From: Margaritispora aquatica
Taxonomy: Eukaryota; Ascomycota; Leotiomycetes; Helotiales; Discinellaceae
DNA: 64,000 bases
Assembly: GCA_007644065.1 (NCBI GenBank)
Contig: VJWN01000017.1
Location: 558,001 to 622,000 of the forward strand
Reading direction: 5' to 3'
The number at the start of each line of letters is the position of its first letter. Position 1 is the first letter of the stretch. The translations under genes and the position numbers were made by a program. The notes under the pieces are model-generated. The model saw only the letters and a program-made list of their open reading frames with translations, made no database searches and had not been told where the DNA came from. Shown in pieces: positions 41,297-54,600 of this stretch.

Positions 41297-42909
41297 GCGA
41301 ACAGGGAAATATCAAGTATATTTGAATGTTTCTTTGGGCTGTAAGTGTACGAGGAGCATTAGGGTTATGAGCATGGCGTTTGGGAAAGCTAAATGCTATT
41401 TGCCATGGTAAGCAGCACGGTATGTCATGCAGCAGGATTCTCTCACCTAGGGCAGGGAATCAAATATAGTAATGATAGATCACGATATCCTATGTACTTC
41501 AAAGCCGTCCACGTCCCTTTGATCTCAACTCGCTCGATGGGTACTTTTCAACATGACCTGCCAGAATAGCATATTTTTTTGCACATTAACCTCAATTTCA
41601 AGCAGCACGCATACCTTGGTACTTTTCAAATGAGTTCATCATGAAGACGGATTGGTAAGTATATATTTCTTTATAATTATGTCCACTGCGCTACAGTAAG
41701 TACGGTCAAGGTCAGCGCTGTGAAGATTCGGTGTGCTCAAATTTTGAAGATCTGGAGTCCAATGAAGTTCCCTAATGTCAGATGTGTATACGTATCCTTG
41801 GCGATATTATCTAGTAGAACAAGAGAAAGAGCGTGCTTTTCTCAATATCATTTACCTTAATCGCCAGTGTCTGAGACCACGAGATTATGTGGTCATGCCC
41901 TCTCCCCCTCCACCCAAAAGTGAGCTATTCCAGCGATTTGTCAACAGAAATAATCTGACACATCCATCCGCACTTTATCAAAATGCAGACTTGGGACACA
42001 TGAGAGGCGTAAATCACAGGCTGAGGACAATATTAATCCAGGAAACATCGATATAGTCATAGGTGCGCAAGCTCAAAATAGTCTCACACGCCAAAATACT
42101 TTTCAACCTCCCATTCATTCGTATTTACTTTAATTCTCACAGCACACACGCGCGCTTTGCGCCCATGCTCACGCGGGCGCCCAATAAACAAGCGAGAAGG
42201 CAACTCAACGCAACAAGATCTATCTCATGAAGACCTACTATAGTTCCGTCATACAAGAAGAGCAACCACAACCGCCCAGCTGCTACCCTTATTGCCCATA
42301 AATAGGCAAACTCAAGGTCGAAGAAAAAAGAAAGGTTCCATACATCCAAAGTTCCAAATCCAGGCCAGGACTCCCTCCCATTCGCCAAAACCCTACCATC
42401 TGTGTACCGATCGCCTGTGATGCTCATTCGTTCGTTCGTTTTTGTCGTCCAAAGAAACCTGCTCACTATATGCCCAGTGCATCATGAAAGCTGACTCGCC
42501 TGATCGTCGACAAAGCTGTTCCCAAGCCGATAATCGGAATCCAAATCGGAGGATTCATGCCGTCCGACAACAGCTCTCGTAGATCCAGCACTGCCTGCAC
42601 GATTGCGAGAGCCAGAGGTTCTTTTAGGAGAGGACGATTTCTGAATGAGAGACACATTGTCAATGAAAGATGCTCTATCGCAAAGGACAACGACGCAAGT
42701 GAACTTTTTTTTCCGATTGACAACGCATCGCTCAAGAACTTAAGGTATGATGATAAAGTTGCATGTGAAGAAGAGAAAAAGAGAAGCAAGGAGGTGGTAA
42801 AGATGGTATGCGCGAGCCCAATTGATCTAGTATCACGTGACAATAACTTTCCACAAGCTAGCACCTGGCAACCTAAAATGCAGAAACAAGCGGCATAGTA
42901 CAATGACAA
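41297..42909. other. Region between TLG1 and RTS1 3' ends
   Basis: No gene I can name. Contains presumed 3' UTRs of both genes and short unassigned frames (41775-42056 and 42557-42898 on the + strand). A GTTC tetranucleotide repeat lies near 42428-42441. Confidence 0.55.
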
Positions 42910-45169
42910 TCATCGCTGGCTTCCTACCGAATTTTGCCGATCATGCGTTGGTCTTCGTTCTCTCCTATCTCCATCTTGAAGTTTCAACGAGTCAAGTCTC
43001 TTCTGATTGTCCTCCGTGATTGGATCTAATTCATCAACCTTTTTTGACCTCGAAGGTGATGTAATTGCGGATGGTCGTGCAGCACCATTCGCCTTGCTCC
43101 TATTTGCTTGCTCTGTTAGGGCAGCCCACTTTGCTTCTCTAGCTTGTAATCTAGCCTCAGCGTTGTTTTGGTGTTCAGTGTAATCATGAGAGCAGTCATC
43201 GAACAGTTGAGGGTTTATCTCCATGAAAAGTTTCATGGCGTTGTAGACCATTCCGTGGATTGTTCTTTGATATGTCAGCTATGCTCATATTTTGGCGGTG
43301 ATTTAACTTACCTATTCCAATGGCCCTTGGAATTTTCGTAAAGTGGAGCGAACATGATCGGAAGGATTATCTCAACATTGTCGCTAACCAGGTTGCAAAA
43401 ATACTCGTTGTTCCAGAAGTATAGTGCCCTCTCTGCGACCTGAAAGTGAGGACTTGCAACCGACTTGGCTAGTTGGTGAAAGAGAGGTTCCTGCACTTTA
43501 GCGAATTCGGCAGGGTCCATCACCTCAAATATATCCTCAACTTCGTTCAAGAACATAACTTCCTTTGTACTGTTGACTTTGGGCCAATAACGCAGCAAAC
43601 CGAGAACGACCTAGGACAGTTAGTTTCAGAATACAAACAAGACTTGACAAAACATACCTCTTCGGTAAGAGCAGCATCCTTCTCCAAGAATTGGACGATG
43701 CAGTATGCGAGTTGAGGATGATACATGCTCAAACTTTTGACTTTGTGGAGTGGCATTAGTACCCTGGTTAGAAACAGCTTATGTTCTTCTTTCAATGGCA
43801 AAGCAAAGCCGTTGATGATTGAGCCAAGGATTTCCAATAGCTCAGCTATACCATTGAAACGTTCTGTTTCATAGGTAAACTGAAAGAACACATTGTTAAT
43901 CGACCGTCTAATGTAAGATCGAAGGTTGAGAAATTTCCCGTATATCCTATGGAGGGTGGTTTTCAGGAAATCTCTCTCACGCGGGTCTTCGGAATCGAAT
44001 AACTCCAGAAGCTGAAGCACGAAACTGTGGTCAATATACGCTTTGGCAATGTTGGTATTGAAGTCCTGACTTTCAATGAACCGGAGAAAGAACTCGTAAA
44101 CGACCTGGATGTGCGGCCACGCAACTTCGAGAACAGGTTCATCTTCTTCAGGATCGAAGGCTTCGCCTTGGGGATTTATCGGAGGTGGTATAGGTCGGAA
44201 CAAATTCTTGCTGAACATATCTACAACTCTCGGGTACATAGCTTCTGTAATGACCTGCCTGTTGTTCGCCACATAATCCAGAAGTTCGTGCAATGCTAAT
44301 CGCTTGATCTCCTTTGACTTCATATCCCCACTGGCATCATTGAAGTCAAATATCACGTTACACTGGTCTATTTTCTGCATGAAGAGATCCTGCCTACGAT
44401 TTGGGGGGACCTCGTGGAAACCGGGTAGTTTTTCTAACTCTCTTTGCGGTGAGATATCAAAACGCGACGAATGCTGTCTCTTGGGGGTTCTTATGCCTTC
44501 TGGGACATCCTTTGGTGTGGTCTGCAATCGATCGAACATCAGCGACTTTTGGCCAGCCTTTGGTGGAGCAAGATCATGAGGCATTGTCTCCGCGGATCCT
44601 GGGGGTGGTATATGCTAATCACAGTGCATTAGCAGATAATTCGATCTAAGGCTGGTGTATATTGTAACATACTGGGGCGCTTGGGCTAATGATAACGCTT
44701 GGTGGGAGTTGGCCATGTCGATTTGGGGTACCTGGTCCTCCAGCACTTGGTGGACCTCCACCCATCGCATTGAATCTGTCTGGCCCAGATACGGCACCAT
44801 GGCCTGGATTGAGGGAGCCGATAGAGCCTGATTGTGGCTGTGGAGGAGGGGGCACACCAGGTGTGCTGGAAGCACTCCCTTCATTTGGTGGAAGAGGTTT
44901 GTTCCGGGGGTCATTGAGCTGTGTAGTTGAAGAAGAGGGGGTCGCTACAGGAGATTGAGCCGCTTCTCGAGATGACCCCGCAGGTGAGGATGTCCCATCT
45001 TTGGAATCTTTGTTCTTTGACTTGGAGGATTTATTTGGATCTTTGGCACGCGAAAGCTGTTCATGCTATATGGATCAGCGTATGATCAGCAAGTTGTTAT
45101 TGAAACGCATCAACAGATCCTTGGGTTGAACTTGATATGACTTACCACCCTCTGCCGGAATCCCTTCAT
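42910..45169 (-). CDS. RTS1: Protein phosphatase 2A regulatory subunit B56 (Rts1-like)
   Basis: B' / B56 subunit that directs PP2A to its substrates. Five exons, complement(42910..43264, 43312..43610, 43658..44614, 44673..45065, 45146..45169), introns of 47-80 nt, 675 aa. The first exon encodes only MKGFRQRV. The N-terminal 210 residues are Ser/Pro/Gly-rich and disordered. The HEAT-like B56 core starts near [20 protein letters not shown] and contains [34 protein letters not shown] and [13 protein letters not shown] helices (seen as [20 protein letters not shown]). It continues through [19 protein letters not shown] and [13 protein letters not shown] to the end. The C-terminal tail ([17 protein letters not shown]) is the typical basic end of the family. 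Splice phases all agree. Confidence 0.95.
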
Positions 45170-46288
45170 CTTGATGCTGGCCGAGTTTATGGTTCAGATA
45201 TTCGAGAAGGTTGCAGCTGAGCCAAAGGCACTTGTTTGATTGTGTTTCCGGGAAGCCAGAATGATGTTGACTGTCGCTGCGTCAGGGTATGTTGATAATA
45301 TCCAGGTAAAAGCTAGTCTCGAGGGGCTGAAGTTATTGTCAGTTATTGATGGCACTCCTCACATATATGTGCCACAGTGAAAGTGACGGCCCTGAGCGGT
45401 AAGATAGAGCAGCCTGTAGTGAACATGCGACATACAAAGATGGAGCCGCGCTTGTACGATGTGTGCCGTCTGTTTGCCAAATCACGAGTCTGGCAAGGCT
45501 GATCCGACCTTATTACTAGAATTCCACCACTAAATGTAGGGGCCAATCTCGACGTCCTACAAGAGCCTGAGACAACGCAGATAGAGGTAGTTGGCAGACT
45601 GTTGAGGGAATGGAAATTGTCGCGAGGTTATGGTTTCGTGCCTCAGATTCTGTAGATCTGCATCATAGCAAGTCAGCAAAATATCCGGACAAAGGATCCA
45701 CAATTCTGAGATGACCACGAGAGGTATTCCACGAGGAGATATGCTTGAAGAGAAACATTGGCCAAAGTGAGACTGCTAGACAGATACTAACTTGGAGCTT
45801 CGCAAAACAACGCGGAGCTAGATAGCGGGCGGTGTATTGTCGTCTTGTTTACCCGCACATTCGAGTCGATGCAACAAATGAAATTCCACGCGTAGAGTGT
45901 AATGCCGGGGCTTTCTTTGCTCTAGAAATTGTCTTGAGGTTTTGGGTTGATGCGGAACGGCAGGTCGATCAGGCTTTGAATCAATAGATATCATAGGTAA
46001 CATTCAGGAGCTGAGCTTCCCCTCCAGCCCTCCAAAGCCTAAGACTCGCTAATGCGGCTGACAGCCTTAAATATGAGGCAAGAGATGGCTCAACTCATGA
46101 AATGGCGACTTGACTGTTCTTCCCAATCAATCCTAAACGACTTTTCAATCACGCCGGTAGATCAATCAACAAAGTATTCTGAACGTTTCTATGAAAAACC
46201 ATACCAGAATCGAAGTGCTTTTCTTTAGTTATGTGCCCACGCGCATGAGACACGGCTTCACTCGACTTGTAACGAGCTTTCTATCAGA
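45170..46288. other. Divergent promoter region between RTS1 and the TFIIIC subunit gene
   Basis: 1.1 kb without a recognised gene. The left part is probably the 5' UTR of RTS1, the right part the promoter of the TFIIIC gene. Confidence 0.6.
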
Positions 46289-48624
46289 ATGGACATCCCG
46301 GAGGCCGCGCCAACTTACGAGGTCCCAGATCGCGAAGTCGTTGCAGTTGAACATCCTATGATCATACAAAATGTCGAAAAGGCCATAAAGACATTTGGAA
46401 GCAACCGGCCCTTCGTCAGAGTGAGATCCGCACCAAGATCATAGATATTGCTCATAAGAAAACTTTCAAAACACGTGATGTGATGGTGATACTGATTCTT
46501 CATAGATACTTGAGTCTGCAGATCCAGAACAATGTATACCTCTCTGGTTACGCCAGAACGATCCAATGTGTGTGCCAATCTTGTCTCACAACAGTCCAAC
46601 AAACAATGTTCTCCTAAAGTTCACGGTTCCAAAACGGACAGGCAGAAAACGGAAGCGAGGTTCTGACGGTCCCTTCCTTTTCCCTGGAGGAGAGACGACA
46701 AATGGGGTGAATCTGGCCCAAAATGGAACTCCAGAACAATCATGCTTGATTGTTGAAAAGGCGTCTACGATTTTCAGGAAGATTAACGACAATGTCGACT
46801 CATATCAGGTCGCAGCCGTAGCGGAAATTCGACAGACACATAGATATAGAGGTATTGAAGACCCAAGGACAGCTTTTGGAATAATTTCTAAATAACCCTC
46901 TAGGTTTGGCTGATTTTCATCACTCTACCAGCAACACAGAGTTTGGTGGAAAGTTCGTGGATCACATCGTCGATGGGGATAGTAAGAATTGAAATCCCAT
47001 GTCAAACAATCTCTGTCACTAACAGTAAACAGTTGAAAAGCTTAAGCAGTTTAAGTTCAATCCTAGTCGGGGATGGAAGCCGTTGGAAGACTTTATCCCT
47101 GCTCCAAAGATGACTGTCCATTCTATTCCACAAAACTGGACTTGGCAACAAAATGCGAATATCCATCGGCGAGTCGAGGCAAAGACAGGAAAGCAGGTAC
47201 TGGTCAATGTTTCCAAGCCCAGAAAGTTTGAAGTGTCATATTTGAAGTTCGATGAAGAGCCGGTACCTATGGAATCACCTTTTGAAATACCTGAAGATCC
47301 AAATGTTCAAGAGCTTATTGCTGATCTCAAAACTTTGTTTGAGGAACGGCCGATTTGGAGTCGAAGGGCCATTTTCAACCGTTTGAGCAAATGTCGAGTC
47401 AGATATCTAATGAAGGCTGGCATACAACACGTTGGCTACCAATTCAGAGGCGGGCCATTTCGAGAGTGTGTTATCAAATACGGACTAGATCCCAGGAAAG
47501 ACTCAAAGTACCGCCAATTCCAGACCGTGTTTTTCAAGGTCTACGAGGACCAACGAAATTCGGGGATGCAGTGGCATGATATGCGTACCACTTACAGCAT
47601 GACCAAGAAAGGAGCAATGCAGGGACCTGATGACGGACACACATTCGATGGCAAGAAGGTCACTTTCGATGGCAAAGTGTGGCAATTATGCGACGTTTCT
47701 GACCCACTTCTTAAAAGACTCATCGATAACTCTCCCTTAAACGAGACATTTGAGATATCCGCGGATGGTTGGTATATGAACGGATCAATGGCAAAGATTA
47801 GAGGAATAATGCGAACGAAGATAGTGTCATTATGGCGGAAACAGGATGTCAAGGACGAGGACTTTGATGCAGCTCTCGAATTACCTGATCATGTACCTGG
47901 CAGGAAGAGTTCTCAGATCCAAGTAGCCCTGCCAAATGAGGGAATGACGGCAGAAGACTTCGCAAATATCAACCAAAAAGGTGTGCCCAATATCGTTGAG
48001 GAAAATGGTGTACGTAGGAGGCTTCACAAAGGAAAGATTCGAACACATCGGATACGTGCAAAGGTTGGCTCCCAGAAGGCACCAACTCGCCGGCGAAGAC
48101 GAAAGATGAATGATACACTGGTACCTGCGAATCGAGTTACGAAATCTGGGACTGCGCCTGGTACATCAGAGGCTATAGACCCAGGTCTTACAAATGGAGT
48201 AGCTGGTTCGGAAGATCCTAATCAAGCGATGGAAGGGTCCGAAGAAGAGAGTGATTCAGGAGATGAGGACGACGATATCGAGACCGAAGATGACGATGAT
48301 GAAGATGATCAAGACGACGAGACTGGGCTTGAAAACATAGCAGCTCCAATATTGAAGAGGCCTCTCAGTAGCGGATCCGCATCAACGGGACAGTCATCGC
48401 GAGCGACAACCGGGACGCCTGGCCCAGCTGGTTCAGAGCCTCCACGAAAGAAGCCAAGATTGTCCAAAGGTGCAACTTTAAAGCCCAGGAAACCGCGAGA
48501 GCCTAAAGAGAAGAAACCTAAAGGTGGCAGCGGCAGTTCCTCTGTCAATGGATTCCGGTATACGCCTGCTCCGATTGATATGTCAATGTTCCGCAATATC
48601 CAACCAAGACCTCCTCCGACATGA
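46289..48624 (+). CDS. sfc1: TFIIIC subunit Tau95/Sfc1 (GTF3C5)
   Basis: Subunit of transcription factor IIIC, which contacts the A-box side of tRNA promoters as part of the Tau-A module. Four exons, join(46289..46420, 46506..46851, 46904..46981, 47033..48624), 715 aa, phases consistent. The N-terminus EVPDREVVAVEHPMIIQN is the conserved dimerisation-domain start. The C-terminal winged-helix region has PIWSRRAIFNRLSKC, LMKAGIQHVGYQFRGGPFR and GYDPR-like YGLDPRKDSKYRQFQT, the family signature. A long acidic tract (about residues 587-616) and a Lys/Arg/Pro-rich tail follow, as in the yeast protein, where the acidic tail has been proposed to mimic DNA. The conserved termini support this assignment over other Pol III factors. 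Confidence 0.92.
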
Positions 48625-50232
48625 TGTCGAGATGTATGATGATCAGTGTAGCAGTAGAAATAAAATGATAATGGACAATAAAGACAAAAGCAGGCTTGCC
48701 GTCTATGAACTTACATAGACTTGTGGGAATAGATAAAAAAGGTCCTCAGAATTCAAACCAGCAACATAGGTATCTCTATGCTGCATTCCATTCTCATACA
48801 TCAATCAAGGTTGAATTTCCCCTTCCTACTATCACAGTAGGTCGTCACCAAGTGGTAAGACTCTTTATGTCTCAAATTCTCGATTTGAGACATGCATCAA
48901 GACAATCGAAATCATAGGCTAATACGGTCCGAATATTATCTAAATAAACGACGAGCACATTTGTAGCATATAAGCGACAAAGTGAGGTGGCCTACCTTTA
49001 GGTATCACAGGCACCAGCAATCCTCCAGAGTTGTATAAATCACCTATCTACCTACCTACCTGTAAAAACCTCTTGTCTAAGTAAGATCACAAAACATCAT
49101 GTAACCAGCCAGGTTCCGATTTACGAAATAATAATAGGACAGCCACCCCAATTCCCATATCCAACTCCATCTCTATCTCTATGCGTAGACGATGAACTTG
49201 ACAACAATATCGAACCCTACCTAGGTAGCTCACACGCACATGCAAATTCAATCTTTCCACGGAAGCCATCTCATCTTATTACATCTCATCTCACCGCCCA
49301 AAGAGTACTCATCTATTTACTCCATCTTACAATCCAATCCGGCATTTGGAAAACCCCACCGTGGATAGTTGGTCATTTCCGGGACGACTGGCACGTACCA
49401 GCAAGAATAGCGATAGTGCCTATTCATCGCTTTCCCTCATACTCACTCCATGCCAGCAGATGGGGAGTTCAGATCGTTAGCGACATACCTACCCTTCCTC
49501 GCTGAAAATAAGTAGAGAAAAACAGGCAGCCATCGAAAAGAGAACACTAACTAATACCTACCTTGAAGGAAAGAAAATTACAACTGGAAACTTAGGAGAG
49601 GAATAAGGATAAGATTATAAACGATTAATGATGAGTAAGTATGTAGACCACAACAAACAAGCCAACCACAGCAGTAGCTTTGAGTACAGAAACGTAACTG
49701 AACGATCACAGCAAGAAAATAAGTAGTGTGTCTCTTAAAATGCGTATTGACCCCAAGATCTTCATTGTGCTCTAATGCCCGCTACGCTCTCTCCATCAAA
49801 CGAAGGCTAAAAGTCCTCAGTATTTACTACGCTAGAAAAAAAAACCCCCTTCCAACCCACGCCAAAAAGCTGCCGTAACAATCATCTCATTTCACCATGC
49901 CAATAAATGCATATGGAAAGCCAGAAACCCAATCCATGCATCCACTAAAAACACCCAAGTTCCAAGCCTTGCCAATAAAAGTGCCACTCCAGATCCCAAA
50001 ATAAAAATAAAACTCTAACCTCTCCCGTTTTTGCAGCCTGCCCAAGAATGCCGCCGGCTATGCAGTATATGAAAATCCCGCCCTATGTTTTTGTTTCCGA
50101 TTCGTATCTGGTATTATGGCATGTTGCCTCACCTACGCCCGCCAATAGTCGGGTATATGGTATGATGTTCTGTCGTTGAAAGAGTACCTTTCGCATTCTG
50201 GATGTGGCATGAAAACCGAAGGATCTCCACCT
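48625..50232. other. Region between the TFIIIC gene and NMR1 3' ends
   Basis: No gene recognised. Contains CTAC-CTAC-type repeats and a CTACCTAGGTAG palindrome near 49217, and presumably the long 3' UTR of NMR1. Confidence 0.55.
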
Positions 50233-51687
50233 TCACGCGAGCCAGGTTTCCTCTCTTCTAGCCGGTGTGTTTTCTCCTCCAGTACTCCCACCTCCTCCGC
50301 CTCCCATCATCAATCCATCATCATCCTCACCATCCGCATCCGCATCGGTATCATCGTAACTCTCACCTCCTTGGATCGTCCCATCTTCTCCATCATTGGT
50401 AGTGCCATCGTGCATCCATGTCAAACCATTTGCAGCCTCTTCCAATGGGAAAACTTCCCTAGCATATTCCTCCATCCCTCGGTGTCCCTCCCACAATTCC
50501 ATTGCTTCACCAGGGCAGCTCTTCTCAAGAGCTTGGTCGCCAAAATATGGAGGTTGTAATGAAGGGTCCATAGCACCCAATGCATACATTTTTTCCAATG
50601 CCACCAGTTGATCTCGATATCCATCTGGAATTTTAACCTTGACGTCGATCTTCGGAGCTCGCCTGTATCTAACCCGTCTTCCAACACCCCTTTCAAATTT
50701 TCGACAAACAGATTTCGGCGACATCATTTCATAAGCCAGTGCAATCCTCTCTCCTTTACCCCATCTCGATACGCCATCCTTAATCAGCTGCAGGACTGCA
50801 GCTCCAACGTCGTGTTCGGCATCTAGCCATGGCAGCGGCACATCTGGGTGGAAGGGTGCTGTCCATATAAATGATCCATCTGGTTGGAGCTCCATACAGA
50901 ACAACGGATATGGTAGAGATGTGAAGTTATTGTTGTAGATTCCAGTGTAGAGAAACGTTGACTTCGGGAACAATGTCGGCAAGGATCTAATGTAGGTCTC
51001 GATTGTAGCTTTGCTCGACCACAGTGGCAACGAGGGCCAGCCTGGATTGTGGAGCGAATGGTTCGGCATGGACGAGTATATGAAGTGCTCAATATTCGCT
51101 CCAACTGCTGCATCTGCCAGCGCTTTGCCGATCTCAACTTCATCTCCCCAAAATGTAGTGTTGATGAAGGCTACTTGGGCCCCTCTGTACAAGTTTGCGA
51201 TCAGCTCATGGTTGATCCCGGTTTCGCTTTTTTGTCCAGCGAGAGTTGGGCTCGCAGATGTGCCCGGCGTAGGCTTCGTGTACAAATCTCCCTTTATGAT
51301 TGTAACATTCGGCAGAGATGCAATTTCCGATGCGACGATGCCGTCCAAGTTTCTTAATTGAGCTCGAACCTTGTACCCGACGGCAACCGCAACACGAATG
51401 AAAGAAGCAGCTTGTCTACCCGAAGAGTTCACCACGGCGATCGTCTGTTTAGGCGGCATAGGTCTTTTCTTGGGTCGCTCGAGAGCTTCTTGTGAGTTGG
51501 TGGATGACAATGCAGGATGCTTGACGGCGGAGAACCCTAAACTTGACAGAGCAAGAGCAGAAGCTTCGTTCTCTGGATAAGAATTGCAAGGCCGATGTTT
51601 TAATGTACGCGGAGCAGGATCGTAAGCAACTGGCTTTGAGCTCCGAGGTCTGATTGGAAGAGCAGACTGGGGAGTTGCGGATGGCAT
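50233..51687 (-). CDS. nmrA: NMR1/NmrA-type nitrogen metabolite repression regulator
   Basis: NmrA binds the GATA activator AreA/NIT2 and blocks nitrogen-catabolic genes when ammonium or glutamine is available. Single exon, 484 aa; start MPSATPQSAL (the open frame continues upstream but without another ATG). The NmrA Rossmann fold starts after an 80-residue disordered leader: TIAVVNSSGRQAASFIR, with the atypical NxSGRQAAS loop in place of GxxGxxG, then VRAQLRNLDG and VAFINTTFWGDEVEIGKALADAA. EHFIYSSMPNHS, IETYIRSLPTLFPKSTFLYTG (NMR-type substitution of the SDR YxxxK site) and the PPYFGDQALEKSCPGEAMEL region follow. The C-tail is Asp- and Gly-rich. Length and motifs fit Neurospora nmr-1 type proteins rather than short NmrA-like oxidoreductases. 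Confidence 0.92.
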   Translation of the reverse strand: MPSATPQSALPIRPRSSKPVAYDPAPRTLKHRPCNSYPENEASALALSSLGFSAVKHPALSSTNSQEALERPKKRPMPPKQTIAVVNSSGRQAASFIRVAVAVGYKVRAQLRNLDGIVASEIASLPNVTIIKGDLYTKPTPGTSASPTLAGQKSETGINHELIANLYRGAQVAFINTTFWGDEVEIGKALADAAVGANIEHFIYSSMPNHSLHNPGWPSLPLWSSKATIETYIRSLPTLFPKSTFLYTGIYNNNFTSLPYPLFCMELQPDGSFIWTAPFHPDVPLPWLDAEHDVGAAVLQLIKDGVSRWGKGERIALAYEMMSPKSVCRKFERGVGRRVRYRRAPKIDVKVKIPDGYRDQLVALEKMYALGAMDPSLQPPYFGDQALEKSCPGEAMELWEGHRGMEEYAREVFPLEEAANGLTWMHDGTTNDGEDGTIQGGESYDDTDADADGEDDDGLMMGGGGGGSTGGENTPARREETWLA

Positions 51688-54600
51688 GAGGCTTGTCTTG
51701 CGAGAAGTCACAGAGTATCCCAAGACTTTTGCTTAGCTGGTGAATCAAAGCTCGAAATAGCTCAGCCTCTCTTTTCCTTGAAGGTATTGAGTAATAGTTA
51801 AAGCCCACTATTCCTCTTCTTGACTGGCGATGTCGAAATTAACCCACTCTAGGTACTGCTGCAGCCGGGTAATATATTGCCCTGTTTTAGAATAGTCGAT
51901 AGACAGTATCCCGAAGCAGAAAATTAAGGTTTCGGGGTCCTGAAGGCTTGCCAATTGCGTATGCGCTTCTAGGATGATTGCGGAGAAGGCTCCTGAGTCT
52001 CCCTTTACCCTTTCGAACAACTCCAATCCCTAAATTCCAAGAGACAAAAGATGTCCGAGACCCAAATTATAAAGCTGGTCCAACGCGAGACTTAGAGCAA
52101 AATATAAGTCCAGGTGAAAGTAGTACCTGGATAAAGCTTCGGGACAAAGGTCTTAGCCAATCGCTCAGTTTTGATGACGTTCTTAGTTTTTTAACCAATC
52201 GGAAGCGAGTTTGAATCGAGGGGGAGGGGTATGCAGTCGATATGCGGTATGCACGACCTGGAAGCTCTGGAGGTGTCAAGCAGGATGAAAAGTAAGGTAG
52301 GTGAGTAGGCGGTGAGATGAGACGACAAAGCGAGGACTTGGCGTTCCTCTCGACAAGAGTTTTTGCTCAATTTATTTTGCTTGACGTTTTCCTGGAGGGC
52401 GACAATCCTGCTCTTCAGGGAAAATCTGGCTCTGTGAAAATGGATTGCTTGCTTTAAGAGACGTCTGTTTGTGGAAGTGGCTGGTGATGTATCAGCGTGA
52501 AGCTTGTAAGAAAACGGTTTTCTGCATCAAGGTAGGATGGCGATAGTCCAATATAAGGAATATCAAGTTGCCGTCGAAATCGGAGTAGTGGAAGATCGAT
52601 GTCCAAGAAGAGTTTGAGAACGGCAGTGCACTATGACCGTATATCAATGAGCGCTAGCTTGTATTTATCTGGGGGTTGAAGATATTACGTAGATGGAGGT
52701 GGATTTGATGTGATACAGAAACAGAAAAAGGTGGAATAGGAAGAAAGAGAAAATGTGCTTGAAGGTTAACTTCCAGAATTGTAATAAAAGGGTTCTCGTA
52801 TCAGTTTGAACTTACAGTACCCGTTTTGACCTCTACACCAGTCAGAACGGGCTTCTCTATCCATGGCATCTTACCGGCTTTTCCGTTATCATTTCATCAA
52901 CCTTGACGGTGAGTGTGAGTGTGAGGCAACAAGCCTGTGGTGTTACTGTACCAACTTTGGCGGCTGTATGCGCTTTGCCAGATGCACCAAGCCAACCTGC
53001 GGACCGGGACTGGTTCGAGATTAGGAAAAAAAAATTCAAATTCCTTTTCCGCACTAGTTAGTCAATTTTTCGAATGAGAGTCATGTGCCTGTTTTGAGTA
53101 AGAGCCATCAGTTGTAGATTTCACTCGGCTGCTGGTCGTACGAGCTGGCGATTGGGTCATTCTTATGAAAATGCTCTCATGGGTCCATCCACCGACGGAG
53201 GTATGTCGTCGTTGGCGCAAAATGGGTGGAAGGGTGTGTGAATGTGGAGTATACCTCCGTAAGTATCGTGGATGTGGATAAGATTATGGAGATCTAGGTT
53301 GGATGCCGGTTGGTAAGTTGTGGAGTGAACCCATAGCCCTACTGTACTCCAACATGGAACATCGTGGACGTTCGCTGGTCGATTATTCGAGAAGAGACAT
53401 GCGCAGAGCAATGAGAAACACAAGGACTCCAGCTGAAAGAAAACGTGGTAAAGCTACAGGTGAGTACCTAGGTATGACCATACTGCTGTATGGGTATGTG
53501 GTTGATAACCCTGCCCGTCCCACCGCTGGTGAGATAGCAACTATTTCCGTATGATCGGGCAATTCAATACAGGGCCTGAGACACAGTAGCGTACCGAACG
53601 GACGTGGTATTTTCTTGACCCAGCTCGATGCTGTATCAAAGCCCATCTACCTCCTTGACAGCGCATTGAGAAGGCGTAAGTCCAGACTGGAGGGAGAAAG
53701 TAGTGCATGATTGCCCCGCGTTTGCCCTCAAAACCTGCAGATAGAGCGACGCCTTTGAGGCTCATGGAACGTGTGGCCGCTGAGGAAGTTCCAACTCCAG
53801 GTTGTTCTCTGTTCTGGATTCTCCACCCGGTGCTGCTGTATCATGCCTGTTCATGCAGCGCGTTCTCTGGCTGACATTTGACGAGCATCTGATGCAGGTG
53901 TTGGAGTTGGAGTGGGTTTGAAACTTCCATTGATATGTTTGCTGTACGACACCGCACGAGTGGCGGAGTTCAAAAGCCGTTTGTAAGGTACTGCACACCG
54001 ACTGCGGCCAAGTGCACCTCAACCTGGGAGATAATAGCAAGTAGCGGAGAATTCCAAAAGAACAAAAGAATGATCTCTGCGGATATGATCGAAGGACTGT
54101 GGCACGTTTTCCAAAGAATCGTCAAAATTCTTTCTCCTGTGGGCTTGTCACTTGCCGGAGGAAATGAAAGCTCCCAGGTTAGCTTGGCAACCAATTCTTG
54201 TACGTACTGTTTACGTAAGCATTCTATTCTCGTGTAATTCTACTTTCTAACGAAACCGAACAACTCCGCTATTATATCGGAATTCCATATGCATCTCCGA
54301 CATGAACACTGATGCTTGAAGAAGTCTATGGCGAATTTCATCGGGTTGATGATGCAAATATACTGGCCAATGGCGATTCTGGTGGTATCCCATTAGACAC
54401 GGGCTTCAATAAATTTAGTGCTGATTATTACGCCTCGTAGACACACAGACATCAATCACCCTTTCCAGCCGTGGATTTAATTCTCGAATGGAGTCGCGTG
54501 AAGCTTGATCTCTCTCTTGGCCGACGAACAATACATCTTCCCAACCTCCTTGCGCACATCATTGCAAGGCTTGCGGCCAAGACGGGGCAAGGTACCATAG

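Noticed and set aside
52857..53054. 65-aa frame upstream of NMR1
   Set aside because: No homology signal and low-complexity content; more likely chance.
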